From contig JAZAYU010000893.1 of the NCBI GenBank assembly GCA_038501625.1, positions 1 through 64,000 of the forward strand: a DNA stretch of 64,000 nucleotides, in the 5' to 3' direction. This document shows positions 1 to 12,300 of this stretch, one piece after another. The DNA comes from Corbicula japonica (lineage: Eukaryota; Mollusca; Bivalvia; Venerida; Cyrenidae). Made by a program: the position numbers and the translations under genes. Every line of letters begins with the position of its first letter. The first letter of the stretch is position 1. The notes below the pieces were generated by a model. That model made no database searches. It worked only from the letters and a program-made list of their open reading frames with translations, and was not told the DNA's origin.

Positions 1-311
1 GGCACCCACACGGGAAGAGAAACAGCTACTGATATCTTCTGGTTTAGGGGAACAAAAATCACGTTCATAAAATCATTTGACCCCGCGGATTTCAAAGCCA
101 AAATAGAGGAGAGGTTTCCCAGACTAAAAGGTATTGGGGATACGAGCTTTTAAGATGTGGGATTTCAGCGAGAGTGAAACTTGAGACTCTTCATATCCCA
201 CCTGGAGGCTATACAACACAGTATCTGTCGGATACAGGCGTGCTAGGCCAGGAAGTATGCTTCCTTAGACCCATACAAAAGGACCTTAGTGTGGAAGATT
301 TCCCTATTGAG
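1..311 (+). CDS. HECT gene exon (partial, with frameshift)
   Basis: Frame 1 reads ETATDIFWFRGTKITF and runs into TAA at 151. A second frame, starting at the TAC at 141, reads YELLRCGISARVKLETLHIP and ends at ATTGAG before the donor GTAAAC at 312. The two frames form one continuous protein-like text that is one base short at about positions 136-141, in a G-run. The exon continues upstream of the window. The domain is not recognised by name; it precedes the zinc fingers. The break is either a real one-base deletion or a homopolymer miscall. Confidence 0.7.
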
Positions 312-3300
312 GTAAACAATAGTCCTAGCTTGTTACATTAATATATTTTTTCTTTCTACAGAATTTCCATATAGTTTGTGTGTCAAATTTACGTGTAATC
401 TTAATTTCAGTGTCTGTTACAACATTGGTTTGCATGTATACATGTATAGTGATTGATTACTGTAAAATAAATGGTTGCATTTGCTATAAATAGCTTTCGT
501 TTTTTTTTTACATTTTGCCTTGGACAGTATCCGTAGGAAGGTTTTGTATAAATTTACTACATTTTTATGTGTTCAGGTTCCTTCAGATGACATTAAGGAA
601 TCCTGTTTTCACTGTGGGGAAGCCATCCTGCTAAGAAACTTGAGAAGCCATGTCACGGAATGTTGTGAAAGGGTAATGATTTTAAGTCATAGTCAAACAC
701 AATGAGTAGACTGGTTCTTCATCTCAGGTTGTAAAGTTTTATAAAATTGATAGCTTTGACTATTTAAGGGCTCCAACATTACATGCTATTGTTTTGTTTC
801 TTACTGTAAACATTTGCAAAATGAAAAAGTGGTATTAATGTTGCTGGACAGGAAAATATTGACTAGAAATCTTTCTTTAAGCAGTGTCCTTTGTGTGCCT
901 TGTTCTAATTACTTAAAGATGTTAAAATGTCATCTTTCTCAAGTGCCATGACATATGAAATGTCAGTTTTCGACACTGACTATTTTAATTTGAAAAAGAG
1001 ATAGTGCAGTGAACTAAACCATATCGCTGACAGTTATATCCTCTTATTTTTAGGGTAAATTAAACATTTTTTTTACCTTTCATGCTTTAATACATGTACA
1101 GTTGCAACATCATTATATAGAAATTCATTTTACTAACAAGCTGCTAGTATTGCTTGAATTAGTCTATGATGATTGCACTCTGTTTAAATGGAATGGTTTC
1201 TTTTTGTGTAAACATATACAAACAATTGTAAAGGTTTGAGCCTTAGCTAAAATGGTTAATACACGTATATAATTTGCATTTGAAGAGGAATAAATTTGCA
1301 TTTTCTTTGAAACAAACTCCATACTTAAAAGAGATTGGACCCTAGCTTTTTTCTTCAACATAAATATATTTACTTATATTACAAAAATTTACAATTTTGA
1401 TATATTTCAGAGAACTTCAGCTTCATCCAGTAGAAGGCACTCAGTGCATTCCTGTCTGCCAGTTTGCCTGTGTAAGTAGAGGTTTAGGTCTCTGTATGAT
1501 GTGCCTAGACTTTTTCATTTGTTTCTTGTTTTAATTTTTCCTAAGATAAAAGCAAAATAGTAAATCATGTGTAAGTTTGAAGTTTTTTGTAATAAAACTA
1601 CATGGAAAAAGAAAGATAAAAAACAATGCAACCAAAAAAAGTTAAATAAAAGCAAAGAAAGGTTGTGACCGATATGGATTTGGACCAGTGGCCTATTGCT
1701 TGCCAGTCTACATAGTAACTTTGTGAACTTTTTTTAGACAGCTATCAATAATTTCCAATTAACCCGCTGTAATAAAATATAGTAAAAAATCATATATGAT
1801 CATATATGATTCTCATTGTGGGTTTTATACAGTAAAATTCGAGACAACTACTTTTAAGACATCATTTTAGTTTTTGCCTAGAAAATAGACATTGATAATT
1901 GAAAAAAAATTCAAAAACATTTGTTGGCACGTAAAGTTAAACTGTTGTAATGTATTAATCTGACTTTATGAGCTCACCTGAGCTCGAAGTGCTCTTCGTG
2001 CTCAGGTGCAGGTGAGCTTTTGTGATCGCCTTTTGTCCGTCGTGCGTGCGTCAACTTTTCAACATTAACAACATCTCCTGCTTAACAAACTGTTGTAGTG
2101 TAGCTCTTCATGCTCAGGTGAGCTTTTGTGATCACTTTTTGTCTGTCGTATGTGCATCAACTTTTCAACATAAACAGCATCTCCTACTTAACCGCTGAGC
2201 CAATTTCAATAAAACTTTACAGAAATGTTCCTTGCATGAAGCTTTACCAAAATGTTCATAGAATTTAATGCCATTAAAAAATCTGGTTGCCATGGCAACC
2301 AAAAGGAAAGTCTTGGAAACTCTTCTCCTATGAAACCACAAGGTCCAGAGCTTAGATATTTGGCAGGTAGCTAGTTCACCTAGAAACATATAGGAAAATC
2401 TTTAAAAATCTTCTCTGAAACAGCAAGGCCCAGAGCTTAGATATTTGGCATGAGGCATTATCTAGTGGCCCTCCACAAAGATTGTTCAAGTTATGGCCTT
2501 AGGGTCTAAATTGGCCCTACCCCAGGGGGGGGGGGGTCTCATATTTTACATAGAAACTTATAAAAAGTTCTTTTAAAACCTTCTCTGAAACCGCAAGGCT
2601 TAGAGCTTAGATATTTCGCATGTAGCATCACCTTAAAATACAAAGATTATTCAAATTATGGTCCTAGGACTGAAGTATGCCCCACCCATGGGGTCCTGTA
2701 TTCTACATAGAAACATATAATAATGCCTATTGGGTATTAATTGGCCCCACTCAAGGTATCATATGTTTTCTAATGGCATAGCTTTACTGCTCAGATATGA
2801 AGCCTGTAACATTATTATTGACATATCAACATTAAACTTTTTTACACTGTTTTTCTTGGGTCAAACATAAGCATTCTGTTTTTAACTTGATTTTATTTCT
2901 TTACTGTTATAAGAACTATTAAATTTTTTATCATTTAGGCAACACCGCTGCCAACTCCTGAAGTTAAGAGTGACTTGAATACAGAAATGAAATTTTTCCG
3001 TTAAACTGTTAACAGTTATTTACTGCTGTTAACTATTATGTTTAAGCTGCTAGCCTGAAGATAAACCTGATAACACAAACTATCAGAGTGTAAATCAAAT
3101 CACTTGTATATCAATGAATTATAAAATTTCCTAGATTGATATTGCATAAAAAAAAAATGTATAAACAAAGAATAATATATCTTGGCTAGCAGTTTGTAAA
3201 CCTGTGGCATAATGTTATCTGTAAAGAAATATTTTGTTTGGAGTCACCCATGTCGAAAATAGTTGAAGTCATTATTATGTAATGTTTTTTTTTTAATGTT

Positions 3301-6300
3301 TTTTTATATTTTGGCTTAAATTGCAAAACTTGTAAGTAATTCTCATTTTGAAATTCAAAGATATTTTTTGAGCTTGTGATGTTGCTAAATGTTAGGCAAT
3401 CTCATTAGGTTTATATTTTAAATCTTATCAAAAATTTGGATTTTAAATAATTTGACAATAATTTTGTTCTACAAATTTTAAATAGACTAGTTGAGTGACT
3501 TCAAACAAACACATTTTGACAGATGGCCTGAGCTGTATTTTTTCTTAACATATTATTGCCCTGTTAATTTCCCTCCTGTAAGTGTTGACATTCTTTTAAT
3601 TAACCTATTATAATACATACCAAAATGCAAAATGAATTGTACTTGTTGTTTTTGTTTAACCAGTTCTTTTTTGCATGAGACTGCTTTTTTAAAAGACAAA
3701 ACTTTTAATGATCAGCAGTGAATATCAAAGAATATTTATTGTAATATTGTAATAATTTTGTAATTATTACAACCATAACCATTTATGAATATTGAACAAG
3801 ACAGATACAGATTGGTGCACAGAATTATGTCTCCCCCCATTAAATCGGGAGACATTTGTTTTTGGCATTGGCATCTGTCTGTCTGTCACGCTTTTTGTCC
3901 GCTCTGTACCTCTTCAACAGCTGAAGGGATTTTGAAATAACTTGGCACAAATGTTTAACAAAATAAGACGATGTGCAGAAATTGTCATGCTCTCTTGTCT
4001 GCTCTGTATCTCTTTAACAGCTAAAGGGATTTTAAAATAACTGGCACAAACGTTCAACACAGTGAGATGATGTGCAGAGAAATGTTTCCAAAGGTTGCAT
4101 GAAATCATAGTCAATCATAAGAAAGCATTTTAACATTTATGCTGATACATGTAATGTCATTTAAGGCTTTAATGTGTGTGGGTTTTTTCAGAGGGCTGAC
4201 TGAAAAGTGTCCTATTTGTCAAAAAGATTTTCAAAAAGATCTGATAGAACAGCATGCTGATATGTGTGCAATCTCCACTGAAAAAAACAGTGAGCCGGAG
4301 TCAAGGTGAGTCAAGAAATGATGCCTCAAAGGCCATCCTTTCCAGTCAAGGTGAGTCAAGAAATGATGCCTCAAAGGCCATCCTTTCCAGTCTTAAATGT
4401 TAAAAACAAATATGAGTATTTTGCAGTTTTGAGGATTTTGACAATTATACCTGAAAATAGCATGTTCATTTTAATATCCCAAATATTGTTGAAGATGATG
4501 AAATATTGGGAGCCAGATCCACAGCAGAAAATTCTTTTCCCGTCGTAGTTTAAACATCTGCAATAAGGATTTTTTTTTAAATTATACTGATTTTAGACTA
4601 ACGCTATTGCCCAATTTAAACATCTGGTGCAGGTGCAATATTTTTGTCGTTTGAAATTATATTTAATTTAGAGTTACGTTGAAGCCGGTGCTAGGTGGCG
4701 TCAGTGATTTACCATCATGTTCCCTTGTGAACAGTTCCAATAAAACCGGAACTGCTATTTTCAATTTAACCTTATTGATGGGTTATTGCAGAGAATGGGT
4801 CTGTGCTTTGACTCTTCATTTGATCCATTTTTGGATGTAAAAACTACCTAACTAAAACTAAGCCAGAAATTTCTTGTTTAATATACGGTACCTCCACAAA
4901 ACAAAGTTTTTGGGGTTTAAAGGATTGAGCTTGTTAGTTGGTTGGTAGGTTCATGTTTGGTTTCTGGATGATAACTCTTGAAGGGCTTGGCATATTTATA
5001 AGATATTTGGTGCAAAAAAATCCAGGTCAAGTTCGATTTTGGCTTCCAAACACTAATTTTTGATGGAGTTTTTGCCCCCGTGTCCAGCAGTACTGTGGGG
5101 GTATAGGTCACCTTCAGTGCCAATTACTAGTTTTAGCATTGTATCGCATTGTATTAGTTCTCTTTATGATCTTTGACTGGCTGCTAAAATTAATGACATT
5201 GCAACAAACATGTCCAGCATTGTGTGTAAGGATTATTTTCTTGTTTTTAAGAACCATAGGGGAGGCGTTCAGTGACATATATGGACAATTCACAGAGACG
5301 TGGGAGATTTCCGTTGTAAGAAGGCAGTTTAATGAAACAGCTATGCGAGAAATTATGGATTCCCTGGATGAGGACTGGAGGAAAAGGATTAAAATACGAT
5401 TTATTGGGGAAGACCGAATTGATCAATGGGGTTTAACGAGGGAGTTCTTCTCTTTGATTTTCAAGGAGACCACTGCTTTTGAAGGCCATCTTATGAGCGT
5501 TTACTCAGATATGCTGGAAAAACAGCAGTAGTTTTATATCGGCAAAATAACGGCTATGGCATTGCTGACTGGGCACCCTGGCCCAAGGTGTTTGGACAAT
5601 CACTTGGTAGAATACATTTTGTCAGGAACAATGCCATCGGCTTCATCCATTTCTCTCAGCAGCATTAATAGGATGGATGTATTGGATGCAGTCCAAAAGG
5701 TAGGTAAATGCATATTACAGTAAGCCAGATTTACATGTATGCACTATTACAAAAATATATTACATCTACATTCTCAAGCAGGTGATAGAACACAATGTTT
5801 TCCCTTAACAATAAAAATACAATTACATTGTACATGATTCATCAATTTCAATTTATTAAATTAAGGAATAGATGTTGATTTTTGTGCATTTATGGTTGTA
5901 TGAACACAATTAGTCACGTGGGCAAATATCAATGAAGCGCACTAGCGCTTCTAGCATGCTTCATGTTGATATTTGTCCTCTTGACCATATTGTGTTCATA
6001 CAACCATATATGCACAAAATCAATATTTTGTCCAATGTTACACGACATCGCATGACGTCGCGAAAGCGCATTAGAGTAGGACTACCGTAATAAAAATAAG
6101 CTGAAATATCTCGATATCATCTGTTTTGTGAAATGACGTCGGGAATGTCATTGCGTTCATTGGAAAATCGATAACACTTTTTTCCTACAGAAAGTAATAG
6201 GTGAATGCAAATATTTTATTATGAATACATACATTATGGTCAACAACAGTAAATTAAGTTATCAACATTAAATATGATATCAACAGACCTTTTATATTGG

Positions 6301-9300
6301 TTTTGTAACGGTATATAGCAACCAAATTGTATAATGCACTTTTCAAACATATACTCTCTAAATTAGCAATATCTGAAATAGATTACCTTGGAAATCACCA
6401 ATTCCATACCAATGTCTATTTCAGCCAAAAGAAAAATTTACACAGGCTTATCCTACAATACTTATTTAAAAAAGTCTATATAAACAAACACATTTCATTA
6501 CTTCCACATATTTTTTTTCCTTATTGTCTGGTTTGAAAGCTGCTTTTCCAGAAAAATTACTGTTAACAAAACTGGAGGTACAAAAGATACAAAAATAAAC
6601 TATTTGTGTCTGACTTCTATTGATGTAAGACATGAAACTGGAGTGCCTTGTCTGTGATTTGAAACTGGGTACTCTCATTTTTGGCACCTTACTTTGAAAA
6701 TGTTGACCACTGTGCTATCGAAAGTGTTGACCATTATGGCACAAATAGTCAATAAACATATGCTGTATATTTATTGGGATATACTGCATGAAAATAGTTT
6801 ATTTTGCCTTTAAACCAGGTGAAATTGTGGGTATGTTTGTTTTAAATCTGTTGACAATGATTGCTTCAGATCCAAACAAGTAACCCGGATAACAGAGACC
6901 AACTTACTACAACATTAGGTGATCTCCTACAAACAGCTGGCTTCACCAGAAAACTGACTGAAGAAAACAGTGGAGAAGCGGTAGATGCTCTCAAATCTTA
7001 CTTTGCATTTTACAGATGCCTACCCCCACTCCTCCAGTTTATGGAAGGTTTGTTTCTGTTTTTGGGAAGTTTGACAATTTTAAAACAAAACAAAAAGTCT
7101 GAAAGGTTCAAGCTTAAAATAGTTTTGCTGTAAAGCTTTTTTGAAATCCAAAGCTTACATTTTGAGCACTCACATGTTTTAATTAATACAGTAAAACCTG
7201 TCAAAGCGACCACCTGTCTCTTGCGACTGTTTCAAATTCCTCCCGATTGTTTTTAGCTCGACTATTTGAAGAATATGTCGAGCTATTGTACTCACTTGGG
7301 CGTCGGCGTCCCGCTTTGGTTAAAGTTTATGTGCAACCTACCTATATCTTAAAAACTACTATAGCTACAGCATTTAAACTTGGCACACTTGTTCATCATC
7401 ATGTCCCGAGTGTGTATGCCAAGTACCATAACTTTCATTTTGATCAAATTATGACCCTCTAGTATACAAACCCATAACTTCAATACTACTTATACTACAG
7501 CTTTGAAACTTTCAACACTTGTTCATCATCATATCCCAAGTTTGTATGCCTGGAACCATAACTCTAACTTCCATTTTGTTCAAATTATGGCCCTTTTTCG
7601 ACTTAGAATTTCAGGTTAAAGTTTGCGTGCAAGCTAGTTACTTTAATACTTCTTGTACTATAGCTTTGAAACTTAAGACACTTGTTTACCATCATGACCC
7701 TGACTATGTATGCCAATAACCATAACTCTTTCCTTAATTTTTAATCAAATTATGGCCCTTTTTCGAAATATTACTATACTATACTATACTATACTGTACT
7801 GTACTGTACTGTACTGTACTGTACTGTACTGTACTGTACTGTACTGTACTGTACTGTACTGTACTGTACTGTACTGTACTGTACTGTACTGTACTGTACT
7901 GTACTGTACTGTACTGTACTGTACTGTACTGTACTGTACTGTACTGTACTGTACTGTACTGTACTGTACTGTACTGTACTGTACTGTACTGTACTGTACT
8001 GTACTGTACTGTACTGTACTGTACTGTACTGTACTGTACTGTACTGTACTGTACTGTACTGTACTGTACTGTACTGTACTGTACTGTACTGTACTGTACT
8101 GTACTGTACTGTACTGTACTGTACTGTACTGTACTGTACTGTACTGTACTGTACTGTACTGTACTGTACTGTACTGTACTGCACTGCACTGCACTGCACT
8201 GCACTGCACTGCACTGCACTGCACTGCACTGCACTGCACTGCACTGCACTGCACTGCACTGCACTGCACTGCACTACACTACACTACACTACACTACACT
8301 ACACTACACTACACTACACTACACTACACTACACTACACTACACTACACTACACTACACTACACTACACTACACTACACTACACTACACTACACTACACT
8401 ACACTACACTACACTACACTACACTACACTACACTACACTACACTATCCTATCCTATACTATACTATACTATACTATACTATACTATACTATACTATACT
8501 ATACTATACTATCCTATGCTATGCTATTCCATGCCATGCCATGCCATACCATACCATACCATACCATACCATACCATACCATACCATACCATACCATACC
8601 ATACCATACCATACCATACCATACCATACCATACCATACCATACTTACCACTGTACTGTACTGTACCCCCACCACCCACCACCACATACCACTACCACCA
8701 CCAACAACAACAACAACACCATCAACAATGCTGTTAACAACACCACCACCAACAACATCAACAACTACACCAACAACACCACCACCAACAACAATACCAA
8801 CAACAACAACACCAACAATGACAAATAACAACAACACCAAAAACAACAACAACATCAACAACACCGTCAACAACAACAACAAAACTAACAACAACACTAC
8901 CATAAAACAACACCCCCAACAACACCACCACCAACAACTACACCACAAACACCACCGCCAACAACACCAACAACACAAATAACAACAACACCACCAAAAA
9001 CAACACCAACAACAACACCAACAACACCACCAACACCAACAACATCCCCAACACAACAACACCAACACCACCACCAACATCAACACCAACAATAGAAACA
9101 ACAACACCAACAACCAACACCACCAGCAACAACACTTCCACCACCACCAACAACAACACCAACAACAATGACAACACCAACAACAACAACACCACCACCA
9201 ACAACACCACCAACACCAACAACAACACAAATAACAAAACCACCCAAAACAACATCATCAACAATACTGTCAACAACAACACTACCACCACCAACAACAA

Positions 9301-12300
9301 CACCACCAACAACAATAACAACACCTACAACAACACCACCACCAACAACAACAACACCAACAACAACAACAACACCGCCACTAACAACAATAACACCAAC
9401 AACAACACAAATAACAACAACACCACCCAAAACAACAACAGCATCAACAACACCGTCAACTACAACAACAACACCTACAACAAAACCACCACCAACACCA
9501 CCACCAACAACAACAACACTAACAACACAAATAACAACACCACCACCAAAAACATCATCAACAACAACACCACCACCAACACCACCACCAACAACAACAC
9601 CACCAACAACACCCCCAACAACACCATCAACAACACCACTAACAACAACACCAACAACAACACCAACACCACCACCAACAACAACATCAACACCAACAAA
9701 AGCAACAACAACACCAACAACCAACACCACCACCAACAACAACAACACCAACAATGACAACACCACCACCACCAACAACAACACCAACAACAATTTCAAC
9801 ACCACCAACAACAACACCAACAACAGCAACAACACCACCAACCAACAACAACAACACCACCAACAACAGCAACCAGCATACCATACTGTACTACACCACA
9901 CCACACCACTATAGGTGGGCAGGGATAGTGGGTTGATGGGTGTGGGATCAGGGGTTTATGGGCTGGGTTGTGTAAACCCTAAAAAATAATCTACAAGAAT
10001 AAATTTAGTGTAATTTATTGATTTCCTAAATTTGATTAAGAAACTTTTGTTCATGTGTGTTTGTTGGGGTTGTCATAAACTCCTGAATCACTCCCCAGTT
10101 TAAATGAAGCCCAGTTACAATGTGCCTAAATAACTGACTTTTTGAATAGTCGAGCGTGCAGTCGTTTCCGACTGGCTCTTGTTAAATGTTAATTTAACTT
10201 AGTTTTGCGACCACCTGTCTAACGCGGTTAACGACCTTCTAAAAGTAGATGCTAAGCGACCGCTTTGTAATCTATTGAGGTACAAAATAATTACTATTGT
10301 CACTCTAATTATTGCTAAGTCCTTACTTACGCATGCCTTTTTAAGAAACCCGTTAATTGGTATTTTAGGCCAAGGTGTCAGAACTGTGTAAAAAAACGGT
10401 CATTTTGTAATTACTTACTCTGGAATAACTTGTGTAGCCCATTTGTATGCTATAATAGGTCCAAGTCTCTCAACATGTTCGAATGCATGGCAACTGTGAA
10501 AATTTAGAAATTATTTTAAACAAACATCAATTATTATTTTGCATTATAAGATCTAGATCTAAACCTTATAAAACAAAATATTTAAGAGTCTTTAAACTCT
10601 CAGAATATGAAACCTTCCACGTGAAACCACGCTCCTCTAACTTGTGTTTGACATTTCACTTCCAAAATAAGTGCATTTTCTTTTAAGCTGTGTATCAAAA
10701 AGTGGCTATTAAGGAAGATTTTGTGAACATTTCTACCCATTATCACTACCTAATATTGTACAGAGAAACAGATTTTGTTACCTTTACACTGAAAAGGATG
10801 TTTATGTGTTCACACTTTACACTAATAACAAATATCATATTAAGTCACTCTTGACTTACAGGACCACCTGGGTTAAGAGACCACTTTATTTAGGAACCTA
10901 GCGCAGTCGCTTAAGGCAGGTTTTACTGTACTTCTGTTTGAGTTTACATGACAGTTGCATGCAATAGAAAGGGTATAGAAACAGTATTTAAAAATAAAAT
11001 TTATGTTTTTTCAACACAAGGACAGATTTCTGAAAAGTATGCTTGTTTACCCGTATTTTTGTAATTTCATCGAAATGCACGTAGTGAAGAACATGAAAAT
11101 GGAATAGTTAAGTAATTGACCTTAACAATTCAAAATGTTCTAGCTGTATTACAGTAAAAAAGGCTTAAGGCCATTTGACTGCACTTGTTGTACATTTAAC
11201 TGTCCTTTTTAACACAACATTGTGGAGTCAAACCTGGTTAAAAAGCTTCACTCTGTTCCTTGATTGTCCTGACCACATCAGATTATTGTTGACAAAAGAC
11301 ATGTGGATGGCATAGAAGCTGACCTAAATGGGACCAGGGCCCATATTCATAAAGCACCTAAGGAATAAAGTTTAGGAATCTGGATTTTCCCTAAGTCTAT
11401 AAAACAAATAATATACAACATATTTCAAAAATTCAAAAAGAATATTTAGTGAATTAAATGTTTTACGTAAAGCAATGTTAAATGTCTGTATTTGCTTGGG
11501 GCTTTTCCAAAAATTAAGGGCCAAAGTTTTGCCTTAACTTGCAATGCCCCCTTAAACCTTCGGTGCTTTATGAATACAGGCCCAGAAACAAATTGCGATG
11601 AGGCTCCGTTTTGAGCCGAGATGTCCTTTACTCGAATCGTCCTTATTGAACTGGTCTTCATCCAAATTGACTATTTCTCTTGGTAAATCTCTTATACCAT
11701 AAAGCATGGGACTAAAATCTTTAGCAAATGGCATCATCCAGTGACCCACTACAAGGAATGTTCAACACCTGCTTCTTATGTCATTTTAGCCTCACCCCCA
11801 GGATTACATGCTTTACAAAGACACATAAAGATAAATTTAAATATCTCTTTTTCTGAAGCTTCTAGCATTTGAGCTCAGAAAATTTACATGTAATATGGTC
11901 TAGTAGTCCTGTAGAAAGAATGTTCAATTTAAGCTCCTGGGATGAAAATGGGCCCCACCAAAGGGTCGCATGTTTTTGTATACTACATAAAAGGAACACT
12001 TGAAAAATCTCTGAAACCAAAAGTATTTGAGATCAGATAATGATGGCCCTACACAAAGGTTGTTTAAATCTTTGCCCTTGGGTTAAAAACATAACCATGT
12101 CTTAGGGTCAGATGTTTCTTATAGAAATATAGAGGAAAATTGAAAAATATTCTCTAAAACAATATTTGATATGTAGTATCATCCTGTGGTCATGCACAAA
12201 GATTATTCATATTATGTCTGTTGGGTCAAAACTAGCCTTGCCCAATGGGTCAAATTTTCTTATGAAATCTATAGAATAACATCCTGTCCTTAAATAATCT

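Larger units (their letters stand above)
7255..10188. mobile_element. TCGA-type dispersed element carrying the simple-repeat array
   Basis: It begins AGCTCGACTATTTGAAGAAT with GTCGAGCTATTGTACTC and ends AATAGTCGAGCGTGCAGTC with CGACTGGCTCTTGTT. I recognise this as the head and tail of a family common in mollusc genomes. Its unique left part (7255-7770) contains three sub-units of about 160-180 bp ('acttgttcatcatcatgtcccgag'). The rest is replaced or expanded by simple repeats. Confidence 0.55.
7187..10930. mobile_element. Outer TIR element interrupted by a second element
   Basis: TACAGTAAAACCTG at 7187-7200 is the exact reverse complement of CAGGTTTTACTGTA at 10917-10930. Inside each end are fragments of 'gcgaccacctgtct' type (7206 and 10206) and 'gaccacctgggttaagagacc' (10862). 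The ends look like a short MITE with a TA target, whose middle was opened by the 7255-10188 insertion. No coding region is seen. Confidence 0.65.

Noticed and set aside
2941..3004. A possible extra HECT exon after TTTAG (ATPLPTPEVKSDL..)
   Set aside because: It reads open in one phase only and ends in TAA without a donor. It is not needed, because exons 1411-1471 and 4194-4305 join in phase.
7710..8828. A 372-codon plus-strand open frame (and three 161-codon minus frames)
   Set aside because: They follow directly from phase-perfect pentamers with no stop in any frame. No start context, no domain, no splice signals.
8514..9904. Minus-strand Val/Leu/Gly/Cys-rich frames
   Set aside because: By-products of the same triplet array on the opposite strand.
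9168..9914. A 248-codon Thr/Pro-rich frame resembling a mucin exon
   Set aside because: It is read from an AAC/ACC array. Frame and composition change within it, and there is no flanking exon or signal peptide.
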